Origin: Fomes fomentarius | Lineage: Eukaryota; Basidiomycota; Agaricomycetes; Polyporales; Polyporaceae | Reading direction: 5' to 3' | Assembly (NCBI GenBank): GCA_022606135.1 | Contig: JABYQN010000001.1 | Location: forward strand, 2,170,001 to 2,234,000 | DNA length: 64,000 bases | In this document: positions 37,047 to 49,380 of the stretch, piece by piece | Position numbering within the stretch: position 1 is the first letter of the stretch | Layout: every line of letters begins with the position of its first letter | Program-made: the position numbers and the translations under genes | The notes under the pieces: generated by a model | Told to the model about the DNA's origin: nothing | The model's database searches: none | The model's input: the letters and a program-made list of their open reading frames with translations, nothing else

Positions 37047-38607
37047 ATGCTTGGTCTTAGAACGACAACGCGCTGTGCATCTCTCATCGCGCGGTCCACA
37101 CGCGCCTCGTGTTCTCCCTCACTCCTGGCTCTAGGAAGTCTGTCTTCGGCGCGCACATATGCACTCTCCCGATTCGAGAAGCCAAGGCCTGGCGTTGGTC
37201 GCGAGAGGCCAAAGCTAACCCCTCGACAACGCTCAGAGGACAATACTCGAAATACGGATGGGTCTCAGTTCTCGTATGAAGACCATCCCTCTGCGGGAAA
37301 GTCTCCGCTCTGGGAACAGACCGCCCGGTTACCTGCAAGCAATCCGGAGGAAGGGCTAAAGAGACTGTTGATGGAGAACGACAGATTAGTTGTCACACGG
37401 TGCGTTCTGATTTAGACTTGTTGGTTGTTGAAGAGAACATGCACGAACGCGGTGCCAGGCAGATTGAGATGTTGAATATCTTCATTGGGCTTGAACAGAC
37501 GAACCGATATGCGATAAGTAGGTTGGCTCTCGTCCTGCGACTCGATTGAATGCTGACGTTTCCTCGGTGCAGCGAATGAACAAGGTGATACGCTTGGGTA
37601 CATCGCAGAAGAGCCGGGAGGGTTCCTCTCGACCTTCTCGCGACAGATATTCCGCACACACCGGCCGTTCCGAGCCATTGTCATGGACACTGAAGGCTCT
37701 CCTATTCTCTGGGTACGCACCGACCTCACTTCGGTCCTGTGATGCTGGCTGTGCTCACAGCTGGTGCTCCATGCAGATCCGACGGCCCTTCGCGTTCATT
37801 AACTCGCGAATGTACGTTCAGCGATTGAAGGACTACACGGAGTATACTCCGGAGGGCGAACCCGTACTTGACACGTTTGCGGAAGCTCAGCAGCGATGGC
37901 ACCCGTGGAGGAGGCGTTATGACCTATTCCTCAGGCAGAATTCCTCACATCGAATATTGTCGGTTATCAACGAGCCACAGCCTGAGCCCGAGCCTGAGTC
38001 CGAGCTCTTCCACCAGTTTGCTCGCATAGACGGCGGGCTTCTGGCATGGCACTTTGCTCTTCGGGATGCAGAGGGACAGAACATTGCCAATGTCAACCGG
38101 GCATTCCGTGGCTTTGGTCGCGAGGTGAGGAGGTTGCATAGTATGAGCGACAGTCATTAACTAATCATTCTTTCAGATGTTCACAGATACAGGTGTGTAA
38201 TCTTTCGGTTAATGAATATATGGCGTATCACTGATTCCCGCGTCTCTAGGCCGATACTCCATCAACTTTAATGGCGAAGAATCGGATGAGGCAGAAGGGC
38301 TGGTACAGAAGCCATATCTGATCCGTCACTTGACCTTGGAAGAACGAGCTGTATGTGTCATTGCACATCAAATTCCATCAATCTGACCCATATCTGCTCA
38401 TAGCTCGTCCTTGCAACGGCCGGTGCGCACTCACGATCAACGACTTTGATATCATGCTGATTGTATGGACGCAGTGAATATCGATTTTGACTACTTCTCG
38501 AGGCACTCTTCTGGAGGGTGGGTTGCAACCAATATCATTGGCATACGTTGGATACTGATAAAGCGAACAGAGGCGGTGGTTGGCTGTGGCTTGCGACTGT
38601 CGAGTGA
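37047..38607 (+). CDS. Mitochondrial phospholipid scramblase-like protein (AIM25 type)
   Basis: Member of the scramblase family that includes yeast Aim25 and human PLSCR3. The N-terminus MLGLRTTTRCASLIARSTRA is rich in Arg, Ser and Thr with no acidic residues, typical of a mitochondrial presequence. The scramblase beta-barrel follows: NRYAIANEQGDTLGYIAEEP, FLSTFSRQIFRTHRPFRAIV, DTEGSPILWIRRPFAFINSR, RYDLFLRQ, HFALRDAEGQNIANVNRAFR and GREMFTDTGRYSINF. The end is FDYFSRHSSGG, then a Gly-rich GGGWLWLATVE. A repeated Glu-Pro segment (EPQPEPEPESE) lies in the middle. Six introns, about 420 residues. Confidence 0.88.
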
Positions 38608-38898
38608 GCTCAGAGTAGATAAATCTAGTAGACCAGACTTGTTCATGCCTATGTCGCGCTCTCATTTCACGCTTGCAATTGATTACCTTGTACATTCCTT
38701 CAGGACAGTGTCGTCATCAATCGTCATCGGTGTATAGCCACTCGGGGAGCACCGGGCCGGAAGGTCAGCGCGAGCACGTGGGAAGTGGCGAAATGGGAAG
38801 GTTGAGCGCTTTGAGCCCTCACAGCAGCAACCACCGTCCAGCCACACGCGCACTTCCACTGTCCTCACTTGCCTGCGCCTGCACCGCGCCGCGCAAGC

Positions 38899-41800
38899 AT
38901 GGCGGATACGCGAGTACCCAGGCCGTCCACGGATGAAGGTATGTACTGTTCTCCCACGTCTTCTGGCATACGTTACCATGTCGCTCCTGTCGCCTGATGT
39001 CGGTGAACCCGCAGAGAGGGCCCCGCTCCTCCAGAATGTCTCACATCCTGATGGTGGACCCGAGGGCCAAGATGAAGAGGCGACGTTCTTGGACCGCTTG
39101 ACAGTCATCGTGCAGGAGCCACTTTCGCCGTTGACCAAAGTCCTGCTGATTGCTACTCTCATCTTCCTCATTCTGAGCTCTATCTTCATCGGCCTTTTCG
39201 CGGGTGCACAACATAAACTCAATACCGGTGGAGGTGAAGGAAAGACCACTGTTGTGGTGACGGCGACGGCGACGGCAACAGCAACTACGACCGCTATCAA
39301 AACTACCACTATCGGTGTCCCCTTGCCTGCTCCGACTGAGCCCCCTGCTGAGGTGTGTTCTCGCGCATATGTCTCGAAACATAGTGACCAATGGACGATT
39401 CTGTGCATGCGTCTCTCAGCCTGTCTGTATCTCGTCACCATGCATCAACCTTGCCTCATCTGTGCTCTCTTCCCTCGACGAAAGCCAAGACCCATGCGAG
39501 AACTTCTACGAGTTCGCAAGTGAGTTCCCATATTCCGGTCAATTGGCTAGTTAAGTGACGCACTTCAAGATGGCGGATGGCTGAAGGCGAACCCTATCCC
39601 CTCTGACAAAGGAAGATACGGCAACTTCGACACGCTTGCTATTCAGAACAAACGTCTGCTCCAGCAAATCTTATCGGAGGACTCGTCGTCCCACTTTGCT
39701 GCTGCTTCGTCTCTTATGGCCGATCCATACGACGAGTTGCTGCTGAAGAAGCTTCGCGGGCTGTATCAGTCCTGCATGGACGAAGACGCCCTTAATGAGA
39801 TTGGCGAGGCTCCCCTGAAGGACGTAGTCAAGAAGATCCGCGAGTTGTTCCGTGGTAAGACAACGGTTGTTGATGCTGAGAAGACGGACTCGGAAAAGCG
39901 ACGAGAAAGGCTGACTGCCACTGTGGCCTATCTCCACTCGCGCGGTGAGCAACCACGGCACAAGCTGGCTTCGTCATGCTCATGCAGCTGTAGGTATCGA
40001 TGCTTTGTTCGACTACTCTATCGATGGCGACGCCGGGAAGGACCCCAACTTCATGACTCTCTGGCTCAGCCAGGCTGACTTAGGACTCCCTTCGAAGGTT
40101 TGTTTCCAACGAATTGGTCGTTAATATGACCCTAACCTTTCGATAACTTAGGAATATTACGAGGAAGAGTCTATCGTGGGTCTCTACCGCAGTGTCTTGG
40201 AGCGTCTTCTCGTTACGCTTGATGACGAAGAGGACAAACTAATTGACAGGCACGCGGAGACTGTTGACGACGGCTCAGGTCTGGTCGTACATGAGGAGCG
40301 TCTTAGGGTCTGGCCACCCTGGCCTTGGCCGCCATGGGGCGACGACGATGACAAGCCGGAGAACCGCACCGAGCGCGCCCACAGGCACGCGAAAGCGATC
40401 ATTGAGTTCGAAAAGCAGATCGCCAAGGCGAGCCTCGACCTGGATGTCCTCTACCAGGACCCCATCGCGACGTACAACCCGATGCCATTCAAGAACGTCA
40501 GCGACTCGCTGCCCGAATTCGACTTCTCGACGTACTTCTCCGCGTTCGCCCCGCGCAACTTCCCGGAGACGATCATCGTGACGTCGACGACGTACCTGAG
40601 CGACTTGTCGAAGATTTTGAACGACACGGACAAGAATACCCTCGAGGCGTACTTCGTGACTCGCGCGGCGCTCGAGTACTCGTCGCATCTTGGTTTGGAC
40701 ACCGAGGCGTGGAAAGCTACGCGTAGCCTTGAGGAAGTGCTCAATGGGATCAAGAAGGGCGCAGTGGGCGACCGTGCGGAGTACTGCGTGTCGCGTGCCG
40801 AGTCTGCCATGGGCTTCGCGCTGGGTCGGTACTTCGTCAGGGAGAAGTTTGGTGGCGCGTCGCGCGAGAAGGCCACCAAGGTCATCACCGGTATGTCTTT
40901 CGTGCAAACTTGGGCTGTGTCTACTGACAAGTTGCGAAGACATTATCGAGACGTTCAAAAATTCGCTCCGCAAGCTCGAGTGGATGGACAAAGAGAGCGC
41001 TGACGCTGCTGCTCAGAAGGTCTGACATCTCTTCTTCTGTATCACTCAAAGATGTCATCTTGACGGACACCGATCTAGGCGGATGCGCTCCGCGTCAAAG
41101 TTGGCTACCCTCTATCTCCCAACACGGAGGACCCTCGCTCGCTCGCTAACTATTATTCACGCGTCAAGATACAATCTGACGCGTTCTTCGAAAACGTCCT
41201 TAGCGCAAGGTACGACACTGGTAGAATTATACAATGTGCTCCCCTCTCATTAATCAACCATCCCCAGAGTTGCCGACCAAATCCGGACGTGGTACCAAAT
41301 CGGCAAGCAGCGCGACCATGAGGCCTGGGAGATGTATCCCTCGACCGTCAACGCGTACTACAACCCACCCGGCAACGAAGTGCGTCACAGATTGGGTAAC
41401 GACTCTTGTGTGTCGCGCTCACAGTATGTGCAGATTGTTTTCCCCGCGGGTATCCTGCAGCCGCCGTTCTTCCATGTTGACTGGTGAGAACATCACGCTC
41501 TCATTGTCGGTCTTGATCACGACTGACGCAATGCAATGCGATGCTAGGCCCGGCTATATGAACTATGGATCGTTCGGCCATGTCTCAGCGCACGAGCTCA
41601 CGGTATGTTCAGGTCACTCCACTCATTCTAGTGAACAGCGCTGACTGAACTCGTCTATAGCATGCATTTGACTCCGCCGGACGGCTGTACAACCAAGAGG
41701 GCAAGTTGGAAGAATGGTGGACCAATACCACCAGCGAGGGCTTTAAGGTCAGGCAAAAGTGTATCGTGGACCAGTTCTCCAGTGCGTGCTCTCGCTTTCT

Positions 41801-42514
41801 ATGCGTTTCGCGCAAGGGTCTAATCTCAACCCGAAGACTACACAGTCGATGATGGCCAGGGTGGAAAGATCCACGTCAATGTAAGTGTTCAGTAAGTATC
41901 CCAGCAAAGATCTAGTGCTGACTGCCTCGACTATCTACAGGGTAACCTGTAAGTGTAGTTCTGGTGTGCTGATCCTCAACGCACCCATTAATCGTCTATG
42001 TAGTACTTCGGGTGAGAACATCGGAGACAGTGGTCTCATCCAGGCCTTCCGCGCGTGGAAGGCTCAGTATAAGGATGAGACGGAGTTCCTCCTTCCTGGG
42101 CTGAATTACACGCGGTAAGAGATCTTCTGAAGTTGGGAAACCATGACTCACCGTCGACCCTGTACGATTTATAGCGAGCAACTGTTCTTCATCTCTTTCG
42201 CGCGCGCATGGGCCCAGAATATCAAGCCCGAAGCTGCGGTATGCATCCTCTGCTTCACCCTACCCCTGCTACCCGCATATACTGATTAGTATGTCTGTCA
42301 GGTGGCTCGAGTCCGCACGGATCCACACTCTCCCAACCGATACCGCGTGGAGGGCACATTATCCAACATTCCCGAGTTCGCGAAAGCGTTCAAGTGCTCG
42401 AAGAAGGCGAAGGTACGTCGCTCTGTTCGCTCCCCTTGGAACATCCATTGCTTTGATACTGACGCGGTGGTCCAGCTCAACCCTCCAGACGAGAAGAGGT
42501 GCATCTTCTGGTAG
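38899..42514 (+). CDS. M13 family zinc metallopeptidase (neprilysin/endothelin-converting enzyme type)
   Basis: Predicted type II membrane ectopeptidase. A short first exon ([13 protein letters not shown]) leads to a cytosolic tail, then one membrane helix ([20 protein letters not shown]) and a Thr/Ala-rich linker. The peptidase N domain starts [20 protein letters not shown]. The catalytic part contains NAYYNP, the zinc motif [19 protein letters not shown] (HExxH), [11 protein letters not shown] (ExxxD) and [16 protein letters not shown] with RxxG-type substrate contacts. It ends CIFW, close to the family's CxxW. An unusual insert [14 protein letters not shown] sits in the N domain. About twelve introns give near 860 residues. 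Several introns are under 60 nt. Confidence 0.93.
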
Positions 42515-42797
42515 TACATACTTAAGTAATAGTGATACGTGGAGATCTGTACAACACACGACTCGCTATTTATGTGTTTGAATGCCTGAATACGGGGGGC
42601 CAAATTCCTCGGACAGGCATTGGAGGTCTGGACGCCCACAACAGAAACAGATTCGTGTAATGAGTACAAGGGAGGAAGTACTAGAGATCAGTTAATATTA
42701 TACATTGAGGCCGTAACAAGCCACTGACATCACCGGTCGGTAGCGCCCACACCAGAGGTTGAGGACAACTGCAGCTGAAGTTAGTCGAAAGACCTCG

Positions 42798-44396
42798 ATG
42801 TCCTCTCCTCTCTCACAACTATGGCGGTCATCATGGACTCTTGTGCTGAATCTGCTAACGGACCCTCGATACTTCAGTGTGCTAGCTGGTCTTGTGATAC
42901 TCGGTGATGCTGTCCTCACCCAACTCATCATACGCTTCGTGCCATGTCAGCGAGTGCATCCTCTCGCGTTGATGTCAGTGCCGACTTGACGCGAGTCCTA
43001 CAGACACGGAGATCGACTGGGAGACGTATATGCTCCAGCTGGAGCTCTACTTGAACGGAGAGAGGGACTACGCGCTCATCACAGGGCCTACAGGTCCTAT
43101 TGTGTACGTGTCCAAGCGCATTCATACTATTCATACGCCGTGTTGGGGTTGTTGTTGAAGTTGCATGGTGTTCGTGTTTTTGCATGTAGGTATCCCGCCG
43201 GCCATATATACGTCCACCAGCTCCTTTACGCGCTCACGGACTCTGGGAAGAACCTGTGGAAGGGCCAGCAAGTCTATGGCACGTTGTACCTCGCCACGCT
43301 TGCGTTGACGGCCGCCATATACAAGAAGGCTGGGGGTGGCCCCAACTGGGTGTTACTTCTCCTTCCTCTCAGCAAGCGACTGCATTCTATCTACGTCTTG
43401 CGCCTCTTCAATGACTGCTGGGCTGTCTTCGCGGCACAGGCTGCGGTCCTCGCCTTCGCGCAAAGCTGGGACACAGTTGGCATTCTCCTGCTCGGGTAAG
43501 TGTGTCCGTCCTACCCGTACCCCCACACCATCCCCATCTTACAATGCATGGCTACCAAGATGTGCGCTCTCGGTGAAGATGTGCGTCCTTCTCTACATCC
43601 CGGGTCTCCTCGTTGTCCTCTTCAAACGGCGCGGCCTCGCGAGCGCACTCGCACACGTCCTCGCACTCGGCGCGACCCAGGCGATGTTCGGGCTGCCGTT
43701 CCTGCTCGAGTACCCGCGCTCATACGTCAAATACTCGTACGAGTTCTCGCGCGTGTTTCTCTTCAAGTGGACTGTCAACTGGCGTTTCCTAGGCGAGGAA
43801 TGGTTCCTTAGCCCTGCATGGGCCAAGGGCTTGCTCGCCGCACACGTCGCGACGCTAGCACTGTTTGGTCTGTTTAGGTGGTGTAGGCGCGATGGTGGTG
43901 TCTGGACTGTTTTAGAGCGAGGGGTGCGTGCGCCGTTGCGGGCACCTCTTCGAGGACAGTTGTCGGCTGATTGTGAGTGTGCTCGCACTATGAACGTCAC
44001 CGTTACTGTCCGCTGATTGACCGTGTGCGCGTAGATGTCACGACGGTGCTGTACACGTCCAACTTGATCGGCATCCTCTTCGCGCGGTCGCTGCATTACC
44101 AGTTCTACTCGTGGTACGCGATGCAGATCCCGTTCCTCGCATGGCGGACGAAGTACCCGATCCCACTCCGGTATGTTGTCCCATCTTCATTGCGGCAGTT
44201 ATTTCCAGAAGGTGACCGTGCATGCAGACTTGCAATTGTGCTCGCCATCGAGTATGCGTGGAACGTGTACCCCTCAACACACCTTTCGTCAGGAGTGCTC
44301 GTGGCCGCCAACGCAGCGCTACTAGTAGGAGTGTGGTTCGGATACCCTGAGGGCATCTCTGCATACAGCAGAGACGGTGATGCAAAGACAGAGTAA
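42798..44396 (+). CDS. ALG3: Dol-P-Man:Man5GlcNAc2-PP-Dol alpha-1,3-mannosyltransferase (GT58)
   Basis: ER-membrane enzyme that adds the first lumenal mannose to the lipid-linked oligosaccharide for N-glycosylation, using dolichyl-phosphate mannose. Diagnostic blocks are [20 protein letters not shown] and [20 protein letters not shown] (acidic residues in the first lumenal loop), then [20 protein letters not shown]. Later ones are [29 protein letters not shown] and [18 protein letters not shown]. Ten or more hydrophobic helices are visible. About 430 residues, four introns. ATG 42798 is taken as start ([12 protein letters not shown]); a longer frame begins with TTG. The C-terminus [15 protein letters not shown] lacks an ER-retrieval KKxx signal. 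Confidence 0.93.
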
Positions 44397-44592
44397 TAGC
44401 AGGAGTGAAAAACGAAAGCGATACGATATGCGTGTGATCTAACCGTACTCATACAATGCCACATCTATTATCCTAATCCTAAAACTGGGACAGCCTCCAC
44501 CGATAGTTCTACATAGCAATGCACGCGATCCAGTTGACGCACCTCAGTACTGACACAACACACGAAACATGCAACACACCACCATCCTCATC

Positions 44593-46513
44593 CTACACCC
44601 GCGCGCGCCAACGCCTCCACAGCACGAACGACGCGCCAAACGCGACGGCCTCTGTCGCGGTGCTGATCCAGAACGTCGACCGCCAGCATGCGGCGCCCGT
44701 GCACGCGGTCTCGCCGGACGCGACATGGCGCGCGGCGACGAAGGCGTAGAGGTAGGAGAAGACGGTCGTGCCGACGAAGGCGGTGTAGGAGATGATGCCG
44801 AAGTTGCGGCCGAGGTTCGCGAGGCCCCAGATGGAGGAGAGGATGCCGGGGCTGCGAATGAGGAGGTGAGTTTGCATAAGGATGAATCGAAAGTGAATGA
44901 GCGAGGCGGGGGCGACGTTTGTGATCGGGAAGAGGTACTCACAGAACCGTGAACGTCGCCCCGTACGCGATGCCTGTCCCGACACTGCGAAATGGCGACT
45001 GGTCAGTACACGCACGCGCAGACTAACGACACAAGGCCAAAGACGAGCAAGAGTCGAAGGTGTGCGGCTCACCTGAGAGGCCAGATCGCCTCCTGGCTGC
45101 GCACGCCGAGCTCGAGGTACACGAACGTCGCCGCGAGGACGACAGAAGTGACGAGCATGAACACGACGCGACTCGCCATGCGCCTGCGGGCGAACGCCCA
45201 GACGCCGCCGTCGACGCGCGACGCGACGGGCGCGAGTGCGTCCGCGAGCGGGCCTACGAGCAGGCGCGAGAGCGTGTTGAAGAAGGAGAGCAGGCGGACT
45301 TGCTGCGCGACGTTCGCTGTCGTGGACGAGCCTGAGTTCGGTGCGTGCGGGAGCGAGAGGACGATCGAGCCGAGGTTGGAGACGACCATCTCTGCCTGCG
45401 GCGGGTGTTAGGGTGAGTCGTTGTGCGTGTGATAGGCGAAAGGAGAAAAGGAGTACGCACTGCACCGACGACGAGGACGAGCCAGAGGGAGAGAACCCAG
45501 AAGGATGGGTCCTTGAATAGGTCGAGCGTGCTTCCCTCTTGCGGCTCTTGGACCGGCACAATGTGGACGCTCACGGGGTCCTTCGGTTTCGGTGCGCTAT
45601 CGAACTCGTCTTCGTCCTCTCCCTCTGCAGATCCGAGCAGAGGTTCTTGTTCGGTAGAGGTGCTGCTCTCCGCGTCTGTACTGGGTGCAGCGGCAGCGTC
45701 TGCGGCTCGCCGCTCGAGTGGGCGGTTCGCGCGGAGAATCACAGTGCTTATGAGGTGGATGATGCCCGTCACGGTAGCCATGAAGGTGAAGAAGCTCGGG
45801 ACGTCCAGCGTCTGGCCTGGCGGTGTGAAGCGCGAGGCCAGGAGGGAGAGGAAGAGCGGGGAGAGCCCAAAGATGGACAGGCTCGTCCCTGAGGCGATCC
45901 CGATGAACCGCGGAAAGGTCTTGGTGGCGGCGAAGACTACAGAGAAGTACCTGCCGCAAACGCGCCGCGTAAGTGCATGGCTACTGCAGCTACGAAGGTG
46001 CAAAAGCGTACGAGCAGACGGTGGCAAGCCCGATCATCCCGAAGTAGAGGACGAGCCTGTAGAACGCGCCTGGCGAGGGATGGTCATTGTCCGAAGGCGG
46101 CTGGGCCACTTCTCTTGCGAAGAGGCCAAAGCCGAGTGCGTTGAACAGGGCGGCAGCGAGGGAACAGGACCATGCGCCCCATCGGTCGATTGCCATGCCC
46201 ACGAGGGCGGCGAAGGGGTACTGGGCGGCCATGCCCCTGGAATGGAAGCCATTGAGCGGATACACTGAGTTGAGGAAACTCAAAGCCAGAGCTTACGCGA
46301 GGGCGATGGAGGTGAGCTGGGGCTGGGTGAGCTTGAGATGCTGGACCAAGGCGGGTGCGATGAGTGGGAAGCTGTACACGCCTCCGGCGCATATCCTGCG
46401 AGCGAGCAGCAACAGCGGTCAGATATGATTATAGAGTGGTTACTGCAATGATGTGCGTACGCGTTTGCGGCTACGGCGCAACATGTAAGGATGTGGCGTA
46501 TGCGCACGGACAT
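44593..46513 (-). CDS. Nodulin-like major facilitator superfamily transporter
   Basis: Twelve-helix membrane transporter of the nodulin-like/monocarboxylate-type MFS group. The substrate is unknown. It starts MSVRIRHILTCCAVAANA, then ICAGGVYSFPLIAPALVQHL and GMAAQYPFAALVGMAIDRWG, with the MFS loop-2 motif region around GMAIDRWG. A large acidic cytosolic loop (ESSTSTEQEPLLGSAEGEDE) lies between halves. The second half has LSFFNTLSRLLVGPLADALA and GILSSIWGLANLGRNFGIIS. The C-terminus WRRWRARV is basic. About six introns, 540 residues. EQEPLL resembles a dileucine sorting signal and could direct the protein to vacuole or endosome (inference). Confidence 0.85.
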
Positions 46514-47268
46514 GGTAGAGGTTCCCGTCTTTGAAAGCAGTGGGCGCGGCTGTCCAGACGGTGTGATATGTATCAATCGCAGGGGCCGACGGGTTGTGCA
46601 GATGAGGCCCAGGCACAGAGCAGTAGGTAGGCAGGCAGCACAAAATACTAGTGCCAGGCGTACTGTACTTGCTGCTGTCGGGGATGGCAGGCTTGGCTGA
46701 ACACTCCGGGAAGCAGCGCTAGCACCAATATTAATCTCCTCCGCCGCCGGCCAACTGCATGATTGCCGTCCATTGCCGAATTTGGTAGCAGATTCATTGA
46801 GAAGTGGGCGACACTCCGGTGTGCTCGGTGAGTCACAGAAACGAAGCGCGCCCCCATCAAGACCGGCACTCCGATGACGCTCACTCCAGCTCTCATCAAA
46901 CCAGGGAAATTGGATCGGGGAGATGGAGGACTCAAGTGCCATAACAACGCGCTGATTCCACGCCGCGGCCGAAGATGGTTTCAGGCGGCGTACGTAAGCG
47001 CAGGCGATGCAGTGGGGGGAGGATATATGGTGGGCGCGCTGCACACTTTGTCCCTCGAGCTTTGTGCTATTCACCTTCTTTTGTCCTTCTTCTTCTTTCT
47101 TTCTTTTCTTCCACAGGCCACTTGCTTGACGCATTGTCGGACAGGATTCCGGACACGGAGCTGGTACTTATACTCATCGTGTTGGCCTAACAAATCGATC
47201 AACGCTACCGTCGACCGGTCCTCGTCCATCCTACCCTCTCACACTCTGCGCTCTTGCTTGTGCTCGCC
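46514..47268. promoter_or_regulatory. Divergent promoter region (MFS transporter / four-helix protein A)
   Basis: 755 bp between divergent start codons. A CT-rich block at about 47075-47120, with repeated TTCTTTC, lies on the + strand upstream of the rightward gene and looks like a fungal leader or promoter element. No gene is supported. Confidence 0.5.
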
Positions 47269-48784
47269 ATGGTCTCCTCTCTTTCTTTCTACCGTTATTC
47301 TTCCTTTGGTATGTCTCCGTCTATCGTTCACCTAACACCTCCCTCATCCATCATTCCCGTACTCAGCTCTTTTCACGCTTTGCAATGCTGTCATCTGCTG
47401 TGTATCTGTGTGGAATCTCGTGCTTTCTCAACAAGTCAGCATAACTCGTGAGTACCCTCATTCACCACCTCTTCCTTCCCTCACATGAGAAGGTTTCGCA
47501 GCACAAGTCGATGCATACCTAATAGCGATCAGTGCCTTCGGCATTCTGTACATCTTCCCGGTGTATGTATCCAACTTCTGTCTCGCGCGCTTCCTAGTCA
47601 CCGCTAACTCTTCCGCGCAGGATGTTCATTGACCTATTACGCAAGAACGCACTTGCTGGCCGCGTATGGTTTGAGGGTCTATGGATAGGTCTCTTCTGGA
47701 TCTTGAACCTCGGTACGTGTGCCCGCACTTGTGGCTTGTAGATCGCCGTCCTTACGTCTACTCCAGCTGGTGCCTCCGCTGCTACCGCTACATTACCCCG
47801 CATGATGTGCAATTTTGCAACAGCTTTCCTTATACCTCCGGCATGTGCAACATCCAGGGTACTCATTGCCTTCTCGTGGATCAACACTGCCATCTGTGCG
47901 TCACCTTCCGTCTGTCTTTCCTCGTACTTGTTATTGATCTGCCTCTAGTGCTTGCGTACTTCTGTCTGCTGATGGTGTCATCCATCCTCCACATGAAGGA
48001 GGACTCTCAGATCTGGAGTGCCAACACCCGCACGTACCCCTGGTTCCATTTGCGCGAAGCCCTCCACAGTGCACGACCTTCGCCCACCATGCGCACAACA
48101 TGGTCCAAACCGCCCTTGCCCGCGACGACGCCGCAGATCCGCGTCTCGTCCGACTTTGGCGAGCGCATGGTCTCGAGCACGACAAAGAGCTCCTCTCTCC
48201 GCAGCTCGACGCTCCGCTCTGCCGCCATGAAGAGCGCCGCGTACCGCTCCTCGACGTACGACAGCGAGAAGCAACAATACCAACAACAATACCAACACCA
48301 GCCCACGCCGAACCCCATGCTCTCGGCCGTGTCCCGGAAAACGCCAATGACGGCAAACAAGTCGGCCAAGATCCTCCAGAGCGCATGGATCTCCGCGACC
48401 GTCACGCCTGCGTCTCCCCCTTCAGACGACTCGTACGGCTCGTCGCCATCGGGGTCTGACCTCACCTCCACCCCGACGCTCTCCGGCCTGCCCCCGTCGG
48501 CGATGTACGTCCCCTTCTCGTCGACGATCAAGCAAACACCGCTCGGCACGGGCGGCGTACCCCCACGCTCAAGTTCCCTGTCCGCCACGTTCAAGGACGG
48601 GCAGCCACCCCTGAGCGCGCTGCTCACGCCGTCGAGGAAGGGCAGCCTCCGGGGCATGCCGTCGCCCAAGCCTCCAGTGGCCGCGACGCAAACGGCGCAG
48701 GTCCCGCGCGGGAAGGCGAAGCGCAAGTCGAACCGGCCGCCACCGCTCGACATGACGCGCCTGCACAGCACGTATGGCCGGTGA
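47269..48784 (+). CDS. Four-helix membrane protein with long Ser/Pro-rich basic tail (paralogue A)
   Basis: I know of no assigned function. The arrangement resembles fungal MARVEL-like proteins. Exon one encodes MVSSLSFYRYSSF. The spliced membrane part reads ALFTLCNAVICCVSVWNLVL (TM1), AYLIAISAFGILYIFPVMFI (TM2), GLWIGLFWILNLAGASAATA (TM3) and LIAFSWINTAILLAYFCLLM (TM4). A cytosolic tail of about 270 residues is rich in Ser, Pro, Thr, Arg and Gln, with YQQQYQHQP and a basic GKAKRKSNRPPP. Five GT-AG introns at positions that match those of the gene at 57405. About 430 residues. The start sits after a CT-rich leader. Confidence 0.75.
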
Positions 48785-49380
48785 GAGACGGCTGGGTCGC
48801 GTGCGACCTGGCTGCTGCCACCTGTTGATTGGGTGACGGGGACAGCGCTGTCGGCGTCGCGGTGCGGCTTGGGTGCTGTCGTCTCTTTCTGAGTCTTTGC
48901 TTATGATTATACGTGTGTGTTTATGGGTTACGTGTTATGGGTTGTTGTACGATTGCTTGCTGCTATACTACGTAGTGTACGATTGGTCCCGTGGTTGTTG
49001 TACTGCTATCCTACGCTTTGTTTTGCGAATTCAGCCTTCTGAACTCTCAGCTAGTTGTCTTGTGTGTTGGTGGTGATGATGCAGAATTGCCTCACTGGTG
49101 GTCGGATAGTGCGAGATGCTATAACCTGAGAATACTTCAATCGTGAAGTCGCCGAAGTATCACTGTGGTGAACGCATGACCCTTCCAGATCAAACATACT
49201 CGACGGCTTAGGTACAAGTGGGGCTACATCGACATCCGGAAACCGCGTCCCCCTAATGCCACACCACCACTGCCCTCTCTCAATCTCGCTATAAGTACTA
49301 GTTCAGGGTAAGTAGCTTGCAAGATGCAGCCATGGCAACTCCACCCTCGTCCATACACACCCCACTTCAAATTCTGCATC
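48785..49380. other. Convergent 3' region
   Basis: Between the end of the four-helix protein A gene and the end of the ABC transporter gene, which point at each other. No gene is visible. The T/G-rich part 48880-49080 is probably a 3' untranslated region. Confidence 0.5.

Noticed and set aside
42759..42761. Start of ALG3 at 42759
   Set aside because: The codon is TTG. ATG 42798 is the first usable start in the frame.
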